From Lepidonotus clava (taxonomy: Eukaryota; Annelida; Polychaeta; Phyllodocida; Polynoidae), in NCBI GenBank assembly GCA_936440205.1, contig OW387139.1, positions 186,001-250,000 of the forward strand: 64,000 bases of DNA. The letters run 5' to 3'. A model generated the notes under the pieces. It did not search any database, was not told where the DNA came from, and saw only the letters and a program-made list of their open reading frames with translations. The position numbers and the translations under genes are program-made. This document shows, one piece after another, positions 1-11,300 of the stretch (positions are counted from its first letter, which is position 1; every line of letters starts with the position of its first letter).

Positions 1-358
1 GCCGGTGTCTTCGGTTTGTTCGTGCGACGTGTCTAAGCGCCTCAAATAAGGGGACGAAGTTAACTGGCAGTGCTGTAGCATAGGCCAGCCCCAGTTTATA
101 TTAAACTTGACATAGAGAATGGTATTGAATCAAATCTTAATGTTGGAATTGAAACTTCAAATTTTAACACATGATTCCCCACACCATGGCGGTCATTTTG
201 AGCCTATTCCCGTCCAATTCCGTGACGGGCGGTTTTGAATCTAACGAAAGCCCCCTTTTTAACAGGCCGCCGACCTTGGGGGCCGTTTTTGAAGGGCTTG
301 GGCTATCCCAGCATTCCAAGTGAATAGCTGGAAAAATTCTCCTGGTCCTGGGCTCCGT
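1..358 (+). repeat. Representative 358-bp monomer of satellite A
   Basis: One full unit in an arbitrary phase, with 171 of 358 bases G or C by hand count. Composition is uneven: the stretch about 61-180 is AT-rich (roughly 36% G+C), while 181-300 is roughly 54% G+C. I count 16 CpG dinucleotides. Short dyads are present, for example TTGAA-AC-TTCAA near 150-161 and TGGG-CTAT-CCCA near 299-310. A frame of 91 codons on the minus strand (164-439) is open across the unit junction. It has no recognisable domain and ends in every copy. Because 358 is not a multiple of three, frames rotate from copy to copy. I regard the unit as non-coding. Confidence 0.93.
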
Positions 359-3202
359 GCCGGTGTCTTCGGTTTGTTCGTGCGACGTGTCTAAGCGCCT
401 CAAATAAGGGGACGAAGTTAACTGGCAGTGCTGTAGCATAGGCCAGCCCCAGTTTATATTAAACTTGACATAGAGAATGGTATTGAATCAAATCTTAATG
501 TTGGAATTGAAACTTCAAATTTTAACACATGATTCCCCACACCATGGCGGTCATTTTGAGCCTATTCCCGTCCAATTCCGTGACGGGCGGTTTTGAATCT
601 AACGAAAGCCCCCTTTTTAACAGGCCGCCGACCTTGGGGGCCGTTTTTGAAGGGCTTGGGCTATCCCAGCATTCCAAGTGAATAGCTGGAAAAATTCTCC
701 TGGTCCTGGGCTCCGTGCCGGTGTCTTCGGTTTGTTCGTGCGACGTGTCTAAGCGCCTCAAATAAGGGGACGAAGTTAACTGGCAGTGCTGTAGCATAGG
801 CCAGCCCCAGTTTATATTAAACTTGACATAGAGAATGGTATTGAATCAAATCTTAATGTTGGAATTGAAACTTCAAATTTTAACACATGATTCCCCACAC
901 CATGGCGGTCATTTTGAGCCTATTCCCGTCCAATTCCGTGACGGGCGGTTTTGAATCTAACGAAAGCCCCCTTTTTAACAGGCCGCCGACCTTGGGGGCC
1001 GTTTTTGAAGGGCTTGGGCTATCCCAGCATTCCAAGTGAATAGCTGGAAAAATTCTCCTGGTCCTGGGCTCCGTGCCGGTGTCTTCGGTTTGTTCGTGCG
1101 ACGTGTCTAAGCGCCTCAAATAACGGGGACGAAGTTAACTGGCAGTGCTGTAGCATAGGCCAGCCCCAGTTTATATTAAACTTGACATAGAGAATGGTAT
1201 TGAATCAAATCTTAATGTTGGAATTGAAACTTCAAATTTTAACACATGATTCCCCACACCATGGCGGTCATTTTGAGCCTATTCCCGTCCAATTCCGTGA
1301 CGGGCGGTTTTGAATCTAACGAAAGCCCCCTTTTTAACAGGCCGCCGACCTTGGGGGCCGTTTTTGAAGGGCTTGGGCTATCCCAGCATTCCAAGTGAAT
1401 AGCTGGAAAAATTCTCCTGGTCCTGGGCTCCGTGCCGGTGTCTTCGGTTTGTTCGTGCGACGTGTCTAAGCGCCTCAAATAAGGGGACGAAGTTAACTGG
1501 CAGTGCTGTAGCATAGGCCAGCCCCAGTTTATATTAAACTTGACATAGAGAATGGTATTGAATCAAATCTTAATGTTGGAATTGAAACTTCAAATTTTAA
1601 CACATGATTCCCCACACCATGGCGGTCATTTTGAGCCTATTCCCGTCCAATTCCGTGACGGGCGGTTTTGAATCTAACGAAAGCCCCCTTTTTAACAGGC
1701 CGCCGACCTTGGGGGCCGTTTTTGAAGGGCTTGGGCTATCCCAGCATTCCAAGTGAATAGCTGGAAAAATTCTCCTGGTCCTGGGCTCCGTGCCGGTGTC
1801 TTCGGTTTGTTCGTGCGACGTGTCTAAGCGCCTCAAATAAGGGGACGAAGTTAACTGGCAGTGCTGTAGCATAGGCCAGCCCCAGTTTATATTAAACTTG
1901 ACATAGAGAATGGTATTGAATCAAATCTTAATGTTGGAATTGAAACTTCAAATTTTAACACATGATTCCCCACACCATGGCGGTCATTTTGAGCCTATTC
2001 CCGTCCAATTCCGTGACGGGCGGTTTTGAATCTAACGAAAGCCCCCTTTTTAACAGGCCGCCGACCTTGGGGGCCGTTTTTGAAGGGCTTGGGCTATCCC
2101 AGCATTCCAAGTGAATAGCTGGAAAAATTCTCCTGGTCCTGGGCTCCGTGCCGGTGTCTTCGGTTTGTTCGTGCGACGTGTCTAAGCGCCTCAAATAAGG
2201 GGACGAAGTTAACTGGCAGTGCTGTAGCATAGGCCAGCCCCAGTTTATATTAAACTTGACATAGAGAATGGTATTGAATCAAATCTTAATGTTGGAATTG
2301 AAACTTCAAATTTTAACACATGATTCCCCACACCATGGCGGTCATTTTGAGCCTATTCCCGTCCAATTCCGTGACGGGCGGTTTTGAATCTAACGAAAGC
2401 CCCCTTTTTAACAGGCCGCCGACCTTGGGGGCCGTTTTTGAAGGGCTTGGGCTATCCCAGCATTCCAAGTGAATAGCTGGAAAAATTCTCCTGGTCCTGG
2501 GCTCCGTGCCGGTGTCTTCGGTTTGTTCGTGCGACGTGTCTAAGCGCCTCAAATAAGGGGACGAAGTTAACTGGCAGTGCTGTAGCATAGGCCAGCCCCA
2601 GTTTATATTAAACTTGACATAGAGAATGGTATTGAATCAAATCTTAATGTTGGAATTGAAACTTCAAATTTTAACACATGATTCCCCACACCATGGCGGT
2701 CATTTTGAGCCTATTCCCGTCCAATTCCGTGACGGGCGGTTTTGAATCTAACGAAAGCCCCCTTTTTAACAGGCCGCCGACCTTGGGGGCCGTTTTTGAA
2801 GGGCTTGGGCTATCCCAGCATTCCAAGTGAATAGCTGGAAAAATTCTCCTGGTCCTGGGCTCCGTGCCGGTGTCTTCGGTTTGTTCGTGCGACGTGTCTA
2901 AGCGCCTCAAATAAGGGGACGAAGTTAACTGGCAGTGCTGTAGCATAGGCCAGCCCCAGTTTATATTAAACTTGACATAGAGAATGGTATTGAATCAAAT
3001 CTTAATGTTGGAATTGAAACTTCAAATTTTAACACATGATTCCCCACACCATGGCGGTCATTTTGAGCCTATTCCCGTCCAATTCCGTGACGGGCGGTTT
3101 TGAATCTAACGAAAGCCCCCTTTTTAACAGGCCGCCGACCTTGGGGGCCGTTTTTGAAGGGCTTGGGCTATCCCAGCATTCCAAGTGAATAGCTGGAAAA
3201 AT

Positions 3203-3218
3203 TCTCCTGGTCTCCTGG
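3203..3218 (+). repeat. 8-bp tandem duplication inside one 358-bp unit
   Basis: TCTCCTGG occurs twice in a row here (3203-3210 and 3211-3218), whereas every other copy of the 358-bp unit has it once. This makes that unit 366 bp long and is the only change larger than one base in array A. It looks like replication slippage in one copy, or an assembly error. The duplication has not spread to neighbouring units. Confidence 0.9.
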
Positions 3219-5116
3219 TCCTGGGCTCCGTGCCGGTGTCTTCGGTTTGTTCGTGCGACGTGTCTAAGCGCCTCAAATAAGGGGACGAAGTTAACTGGCA
3301 GTGCTGTAGCATAGGCCAGCCCCAGTTTATATTAAACTTGACATAGAGAATGGTATTGAATCAAATCTTAATGTTGGAATTGAAACTTCAAATTTTAACA
3401 CATGATTCCCCACACCATGGCGGTCATTTTGAGCCTATTCCCGTCCAATTCCGTGACGGGCGGTTTTGAATCTAACGAAAGCCCCCTTTTTAACAGGCCG
3501 CCGACCTTGGGGGCCGTTTTTGAAGGGCTTGGGCTATCCCAGCATTCCAAGTGAATAGCTGGAAAAATTCTCCTGGTCCTGGGCTCCGTGCCGGTGTCTT
3601 CGGTTTGTTCGTGCGACGTGTCTAAGCGCCTCAAATAAGGGGACGAAGTTAACTGGCAGTGCTGTAGCATAGGCCAGCCCCAGTTTATATTAAACTTGAC
3701 ATAGAGAATGGTATTGAATCAAATCTTAATGTTGGAATTGAAACTTCAAATTTTAACACATGATTCCCCACACCATGGCGGTCATTTTGAGCCTATTCCC
3801 GTCCAATTCCGTGACGGGCGGTTTTGAATCTAACGAAAGCCCCCTTTTTAACAGGCCGCCGACCTTGGGGGCCGTTTTTGAAGGGCTTGGGCTATCCCAG
3901 CATTCCAAGTGAATAGCTGGAAAAATTCTCCTGGTCCTGGGCTCCGTGCCGGTGTCTTCGGTTTGTTCGTGCGACGTGTCTAAGCGCCTCAAATAAGGGG
4001 ACGAAGTTAACTGGCAGTGCTGTAGCATAGGCCAGCCCCAGTTTATATTAAACTTGACATAGAGAATGGTATTGAATCAAATCTTAATGTTGGAATTGAA
4101 ACTTCAAATTTTAACACATGATTCCCCACACCATGGCGGTCATTTTGAGCCTATTCCCGTCCAATTCCGTGACGGGCGGTTTTGAATCTAACGAAAGCCC
4201 CCTTTTTAACAGGCCGCCGACCTTGGGGGCCGTTTTTGAAGGGCTTGGGCTATCCCAGCATTCCAAGTGAATAGCTGGAAAAATTCTCCTGGTCCTGGGC
4301 TCCGTGCCGGTGTCTTCGGTTTGTTCGTGCGACGTGTCTAAGCGCCTCAAATAAGGGGACGAAGTTAACTGGCAGTGCTGTAGCATAGGCCAGCCCCAGT
4401 TTATATTAAACTTGACATAGAGAATGGTATTGAATCAAATCTTAATGTTGGAATTGAAACTTCAAATTTTAACACATGATTCCCCACACCATGGCGGTCA
4501 TTTTGAGCCTATTCCCGTCCAATTCCGTGACGGGCGGTTTTGAATCTAACGAAAGCCCCCTTTTTAACAGGCCGCCGACCTTGGGGGCCGTTTATGAAGG
4601 GCTTGGGCTATCCCAGCATTCCAAGTGAATAGCTGGAAAAATTCTCCTGGTCCTGGGCTCCGTGCCGGTGTCTTCGGTTTGTTCGTCGCGACGTGTCTAA
4701 GCGCCTCAAATAAGGGGACGAAGTTAACTGGCAGTGCTGTAGCATAGGCCAGCCCCAGTTTATATTAAACTTGACATAGAGAATGGTATTGAATCAAATC
4801 TTAATGTTGGAATTGAAACTTCAAATTTTAACACATGATTCCCCACACCATGGCGGTCATTTTGAGCCTATTCCCGTCCAATTCCGTGACGGGCGGTTTT
4901 GAATCTAACGAAAGCCCCCTTTTTAACAGGCCGCCGACCTTGGGGGCCGTTTTTGAAGGGCTTGGGCTATCCCAGCATTCCAAGTGAATAGCTGGAAAAA
5001 TTCTCCTGGTCCTGGGCTCCGTGCCGGTGTCTTCGGTTTGTTCGTGCGACGTGTCTAAGCGCCTCAAATAAGGGGACGAAGTTAACTGGCAGTGCTGTAG
5101 CATAGGCCAGCCCCAG

Positions 5117-5316
5117 NNNNNNNNNNNNNNNNNNNNNNNNNNNNNNNNNNNNNNNNNNNNNNNNNNNNNNNNNNNNNNNNNNNNNNNNNNNNNNNNNNNN
5201 NNNNNNNNNNNNNNNNNNNNNNNNNNNNNNNNNNNNNNNNNNNNNNNNNNNNNNNNNNNNNNNNNNNNNNNNNNNNNNNNNNNNNNNNNNNNNNNNNNNN
5301 NNNNNNNNNNNNNNNN
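5117..5316. other. Assembly gap, 200 N, between satellite A and satellite B
   Basis: Exactly 200 undetermined bases. Two further gaps of the same length occur in the window, so the length is most likely a scaffolder placeholder and not a measured distance. The sequence changes from the 358-bp to the 363-bp satellite across it, so the real junction between the families has not been sequenced. Confidence 0.99.
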
Positions 5317-8300
5317 TTTAAATAGGCTCGTAGTGTTAAATCGGGTCTGCCAAAATATTTGAGTTGAATCTTCTCCTCTTAGAATGATTTTCCCCAAGCC
5401 CTGAAACTTTCGGGGGCACAATCGGTTTGCCGAATTGGTCGATTTCCCCGGCCTGCAGGGCTCTCCAAGGGTCGACGGGGGCCCCTTTTATTAGATTGAG
5501 TTCACCTGGGCCTGCGTTTCGGGCCCCTGACGGCCCCCAGGGGGTTCTCAGCGGCCCCGGAACAGGCCAGGAGGATGTAAAAAGGCCCAACGAGTCCAAC
5601 GCTGTGCTCAGAAGTCCGATGCGAGCGACGGTTGTCCTTCCAGGGGGGACCGTCCGGGCCCTATTTAAATAGGCTGCCTATTTAAATAGGCTCGTAGTGT
5701 TAAATCGGGTCTGCCAAAATATTTGAGTTGAATCTTCTCCTCTTAGAATGATTTTCCCCAAGCCCTGAAACTTTCGGGGGCACAATCGGTTTGCCGATTG
5801 GTCGATTTCCCCGGCCTGCAGGGCTCTCCAAGGGTCGACGGGGGCCCCTTTTATTAGATTGAGTTCACCTGGGCCTGCGTTTCGGGCCCCTGACGGCCCC
5901 CAGGGGGTTCTCAGCGGCCCCGGAACAGGCCAGGAGGATGTAAAAAGGCCCAACGAGTCCAACGCTGTGCTCAGAAGTCCGATGCGAGCGACGGTTGTCC
6001 TTCCAGGGGGGACCGTCCGGGCCCTATTTAAATAGGCTGCCTATTTAAATAGGCTCGTAGTGTTAAATCGGGTCTGCCAAAATATTTGAGTTGAATCTTC
6101 TCCTCTTAGAATGATTTTCCCCAAGCCCTGAAACTTTCGGGGGGCACAATCGGTTTGCCGATTGGTCGATTTCCCCGGCCTGCAGGGCTCTCCAAGGGTC
6201 GACGGGGGCCCCTTTTATTAGATTGAGTTCACCTGGGCCTGCGTTTCGGGCCCCTGACGGCCCCCAGGGGGTTCTCAGCGGCCCGGAACAGGCCAGGAGG
6301 ATGTAAAAAGGCCCAACGAGTCCAACGCTGTGCTCAGAAGTCCGATGCGAGCGACGGTTGTCCTTCCAGGGGGGACCGTCCGGGCCCTATTTAAATAGGC
6401 TGCCTATTTAAATAGGCTCGTAGTGTTAAATCGGGTCTGCCAAAATATTTGAGTTGAATCTTCTCCTCTTAGAATGATTTTCCCCAAGCCCTGAAACTTT
6501 CGGGGGCACAATCGGTTTGCCGATTGGTCGATTTCCCCGGCCTGCAGGGCTCTCCAAGGGTCGACGGGGGCCCCTTTTATTAGATTGAGTTCACCTGGGC
6601 CTGCGTTTCGGGCCCCTGACGGCCCCCAGGGGGTTCTCAGCGGCCCCGGAACAGGCCAGGAGGATGTAAAAAGGCCCAACGAGTCCAACGCTGTGCTCAG
6701 AAGTCCGATGCGAGCGACGGTTGTCCTTCCAGGGGGGACCGTCCGGGCCCTATTTAAATAGGCTGCCTATTTAAATAGGCTCGTAGTGTTAAATCGGGTC
6801 TGCCAAAATATTTGAGTTGAATCTTCTCCTCTTAGAATGATTTTCCCCAAGCCCTGAAACTTTCGGGGGGCACAATCGGTTTGCCGATTGGTCGATTTCC
6901 CCGGCCTGCAGGGCTCTCCAAGGGTCGACGGGGGGCCCCTTTTATTAGATTGAGTTCACCTGGGCCTGCGTTTCGGGCCCCTGACGGCCCCCAGGGGGTT
7001 CTCAGCGGCCCCGGAACAGGCCAGGAGGATGTAAAAAGGCCCAACGAGTCCAACGCTGTGCTCAGAAGTCCGATGCGAGCGACGGTTGTCCTTCCAGGGG
7101 GGGACCGTCCGGGCCCTATTTAAATAGGCTGCCTATTTAAATAGGCTCGTAGTGTTAAATCGGGTCTGCCAAAATATTTGAGTTGAATCTTCTCCTCTTA
7201 GAATGATTTTCCCCAAGCCCTGAAACTTTCGGGGGCACAATCGGTTTGCCGATTGGTCGATTTCCCCGGCCTGCAGGGCTCTCCAAGGGTCGACGGGGGC
7301 CCCTTTTATTAGATTGAGTTCACCTGGGCCTGCGTTTCGGGCCCCTGACGGCCCCCAGGGGGTTCTCAGCGGCCCCGGAACAGGCCAGGAGGATGTAAAA
7401 AGGCCCAACGAGTCCAACGCTGTGCTCAGAAGTCCGATGCGAGCGACGGTTGTCCTTCCAGGGGGGACCGTCCGGGCCCTATTTAAATAGGCTGCCTATT
7501 TAAATAGGCTCGTAGTGTTAAATCGGGTCTGCCAAAATATTTGAGTTGAATCTTCTCCTCTTAGAATGATTTTCCCCAAGCCCTGAAACTTTCGGGGGCA
7601 CAATCGGTTTGCCGATTGGTCGATTTCCCCGGCCTGCAGGGCTCTCCAAGGGTCGACGGGGGCCCCTTTTATTAGATTGAGTTCACCTGGGCCTGCGTTT
7701 CGGGCCCCTGACGGCCCCCAGGGGGTTCTCAGCGGCCCCGGAACAGGCCAGGAGGATGTAAAAAGGCCCAACGAGTCCAACGCTGTGCTCAGAAGTCCGA
7801 TGCGAGCGACGGTTGTCCTTCCAGGGGGGACCGTCCGGGCCCTATTTAAATAGGCTGCCTATTTAAATAGGCTCGTAGTGTTAAATCGGGTCTGCCAAAA
7901 TATTTGAGTTGAATCTTCTCCTCTTAGAATGATTTTCCCCAAGCCCTGAAACTTTCGGGGGCACAATCGGTTTGCCGATTGGTCGATTTCCCCGGCCTGC
8001 AGGGCTCTCCAAGGGTCGACGGGGGCCCCCTTTTATTAGATTGAGTTCACCTGGGCCTGCGTTTCGGGCCCCTGACGGCCCCCAGGGGGTTCTCAGCGGC
8101 CCCGGAACAGGCCAGGAGGATGTAAAAAGGCCCAACGAGTCCAACGCTGTGCTCAGAAGTCCGATGCGAGCGACGGTTGTCCTTCCAGGGGGGACCGTCC
8201 GGGCCCTATTTAAATAGGCTGCCTATTTAAATAGGCTCGTAGTGTTAAATCGGGTCTGCCAAAATATTTGAGTTGAATCTTCTCCTCTTAGAATGATTTT

Positions 8301-11300
8301 CCCCAAGCCCTGAAACTTTCGGGGGCACAATCGGTTTGCCGATTGGTCGATTTCCCCGGCCTGCAGGGCTCTCCAAGGGTCGACGGGGGCCCCTTTTATT
8401 AGATTGAGTTCACCTGGGCCTGCGTTTCGGGCCCCTGACGGCCCCCAGGGGGTTCTCAGCGGCCCCGGAACAGGCCAGGAGGATGTAAAAAGGCCCAACG
8501 AGTCCAACGCTGTGCTCAGAAGTCCGATGCGAGCGACGGTTGTCCTTCCAGGGGGGACCGTCCGGGCCCTATTTAAATAGGCTGCCTATTTAAATAGGCT
8601 CGTAGTGTTAAATCGGGTCTGCCAAAATATTTGAGTTGAATCTTCTCCTCTTAGAATGATTTTCCCCAAGCCCTGAAACTTTCGGGGGCACAATCGGGTT
8701 TGCCGATTGGTCGATTTCCCCGGCCTGCAGGGCTCTCCAAGGGTCGACGGGGGCCCCTTTTATTAGATTGAGTTCACCTGGGCCTGCGTTTCGGGCCCCT
8801 GACGGCCCCCAGGGGGTTCTCAGCGGCCCCGGAACAGGCCAGGAGGATGTAAAAAGGCCCAACGAGTCCAACGCTGTGCTCAGAAGTCCGATGCGAGCGA
8901 CGGTTGTCCTTCCAGGGGGGACCGTCCGGGGTCCCTATTTAAATAGGCTGCCTATTTAAATAGGCTCGTAGTGTTAAATCGGGGTCTGCCAAAATATTTG
9001 AGTTGAATCTTCTCCTCTTAGAATGATTTTCCCCAAGCCCTGAAACTTTCGGGGGCACAATCGGTTTGCCGATTGGTCGATTTCCCCGGCCTGCAGGGCT
9101 CTCCAAGGGTCGACGGGGGCCCCTTTTATTAGATTGAGTTCACCTGGGCCTGCGTTTCGGGCCCCTGACGGCCCCCAGGGGGTTCTCAGCGGCCCCGGAA
9201 CAGGCCAGGAGGATGTAAAAAGGCCCAACGAGTCCAACGCTGTGCTCAGAAGTCCGATGCGAGCGACGGTTGTCCTTCCAGGGGGGACCGTCCGGGCCCT
9301 ATTTAAATAGGCTGCCTATTTAAATAGGCTCGTAGTGTTAAATCGGGTCTGCCAAAATATTTGAGTTGAATCTTCTCCTCTTAGAATGATTTTCCCCAAG
9401 CCCTGAAACTTTCGGGGGCACAATCGGTTTGCCGATTGGTCGATTTCCCCGGCCTGCAGGGCTCTCCAAGGGTCGACGGGGGCCCCTTTTATTAGATTGA
9501 GTTCACCTGGGCCTGCGTTTCGGGCCCCTGACGGCCCCCAGGGGGTTCTCAGCGGCCCCGGAACAGGCCAGGAGGATGTAAAAAGGCCCAACGAGTCCAA
9601 CGCTGTGCTCAGAAGTCCGATGCGAGCGACGGTTGTCCTTCCAGGGGGGACCGTCCGGGCCCTATTTAAATAGGCTGCCTATTTAAATAGGCTCGTAGTG
9701 TTAAATCGGGTCTGCCAAAATATTTGAGTTGAATCTTCTCCTCTTAGAATGATTTTCCCCAAGCCCTGAAACTTTCGGGGGCACAATCGGTTTGCCGATT
9801 GGTCGATTTCCCCGGCCTGCAGGGCTCTCCAAGGGTCGACGGGGGCCCCTTTTATTAGATTGAGTTCACCTGGGCCTGCGTTTCGGGCCCCTGACGGCCC
9901 CCAGGGGGTTCTCAGCGGCCCCGGAACAGGCCAGGAGGATGTAAAAAGGCCCAACGAGTCCAACGCTGTGCTCAGAAGTCCGATGCGAGCGACGGTTGTC
10001 CTTCCAGGGGGGACCGTCCGGGCCCTATTTAAATAGGCTGCCTATTTAAATAGGCTCGTAGTGTTAAATCGGGTCTGCCAAAATATTTGAGTTGAATCTT
10101 CTCCTCTTAGAATGATTTTCCCCAAGCCCTGAAACTTTCGGGGGCACAATCGGTTTGCCGATTGGTCGATTTCCCCGGCCTGCAGGGCTCTCCAAGGGTC
10201 GACGGGGGCCCCTTTTATTAGATTGAGTTCACCTGGGCCTGCGTTTCGGGCCCCTGACGGCCCCCAGGGGGTTCTCAGCGGCCCCGGAACAGGCCAGGAG
10301 GATGTAAAAAGGCCCAACGAGTCCAACGCTGTGCTCAGAAGTCCGATGCGAGCGACGGTTGTCCTTCCAGGGGGGGACCGTCCGGGCCCTATTTAAATAG
10401 GCTGCCTATTTAAATAGGCTCGTAGTGTTAAATCGGGTCTGCCAAAATATTTGAGTTGAATCTTCTCCTCTTAGAATGATTTTCCCCAAGCCCTGAAACT
10501 TTCGGGGGCACAATCGGTTTGCCGATTGGTCGATTTCCCCGGCCTGCAGGGCTCTCCAAGGGTCGACGGGGGCCCCTTTTATTAGATTGAGTTCACCTGG
10601 GCCTGCGTTTCGGGCCCCTGACGGCCCCCAGGGGGTTCTCAGCGGCCCCGGAACAGGCCAGGAGGATGTAAAAAGGCCCCAACGAGTCCAACGCTGTGCT
10701 CAGAAGTCCGATGCGAGCGACGGTTGTCCTTCCAGGGGGGACCGTCCGGGCCCTATTTAAATAGGCTGCCTATTTAAATAGGCTCGTAGTGTTAAATCGG
10801 GTCTGCCAAAATATTTGAGTTGAATCTTCTCCTCTTAGAATGATTTTCCCCAAGCCCTGAAACTTTCGGGGGCACAATCGGTTTGCCGATTGGTCGATTT
10901 CCCCGGCCTGCAGGGCTCTCCAAGGGTCGACGGGGGCCCCTTTTATTAGATTGAGTTCACCTGGGCCTGCGTTTCGGGCCCCTGACGGCCCCCAGGGGGT
11001 TCTCAGCGGCCCCGGAACAGGCCAGGAGGATGTAAAAAGGCCCAACGAGTCCAACGCTGTGCTCAGAAGTCCGATGCGAGCGACGGTTGTCCTTCCAGGG
11101 GGGACCGTCCGGGCCCTATTTAAATAGGCTGCCTATTTAAATAGGCTCGTAGTGTTAAATCGGGTCTGCCAAAATATTTGAGTTGAATCTTCTCCTCTTA
11201 GAATGATTTTCCCCAAGCCCTGAAACTTTCGGGGGCACAATCGGTTTGCCGATTGGTCGATTTCCCCGGCCTGCAGGGCTCTCCAAGGGTCGACGGGGGC

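Larger units (their letters stand above)
1..5116 (+). repeat. Satellite array A, 358-bp monomer, about 14.3 head-to-tail copies
   Basis: The same 358-bp unit repeats head to tail from the first base to the gap, always in one orientation. The period is directly visible: the same site recurs at 164, 522 and 880, then at 1239, 1597, 1955, 2313 and 2671. Copies look identical except for four private changes. These are an extra C at 1124, an 8-bp tandem duplication at 3203-3218, a T-to-A change at 4594 and an extra C at 4687. The length is close to two nucleosome repeats, as is common for satellites. The unit has no clear similarity to the 363-bp satellite beyond the gap. No gene, transposon end or other unique sequence interrupts it. 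The array is cut by the window edge on the left and by a gap on the right, so its true size is unknown. The family is not recognised by name. Confidence 0.97.

Noticed and set aside
1-358. tRNA-like or Pol III A/B box in the 358-bp unit
   Set aside because: Segments around TGGCAGTGCTG and GTTCGTGCGA match the consensus boxes only partly and are not paired at a sensible spacing.
164-439. 91-aa open frame repeated in each 358-bp unit
   Set aside because: It recurs only because the units are identical, has no recognisable domain, and crosses the unit junction. Frames shift from unit to unit since 358 is not a multiple of three.
4828-5421. Long open frames running through N gaps here and at 29295-29714 and 51688-52200
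   Set aside because: They depend on undetermined bases and join unrelated or oppositely oriented repeats, so they are artefacts.
4880-5840. Common ancestry of the 358-bp and 363-bp satellites
   Set aside because: Only very short matches such as ATGATT followed by CCCCA were seen, at a level expected by chance. A proper alignment of the two consensus units would settle it.
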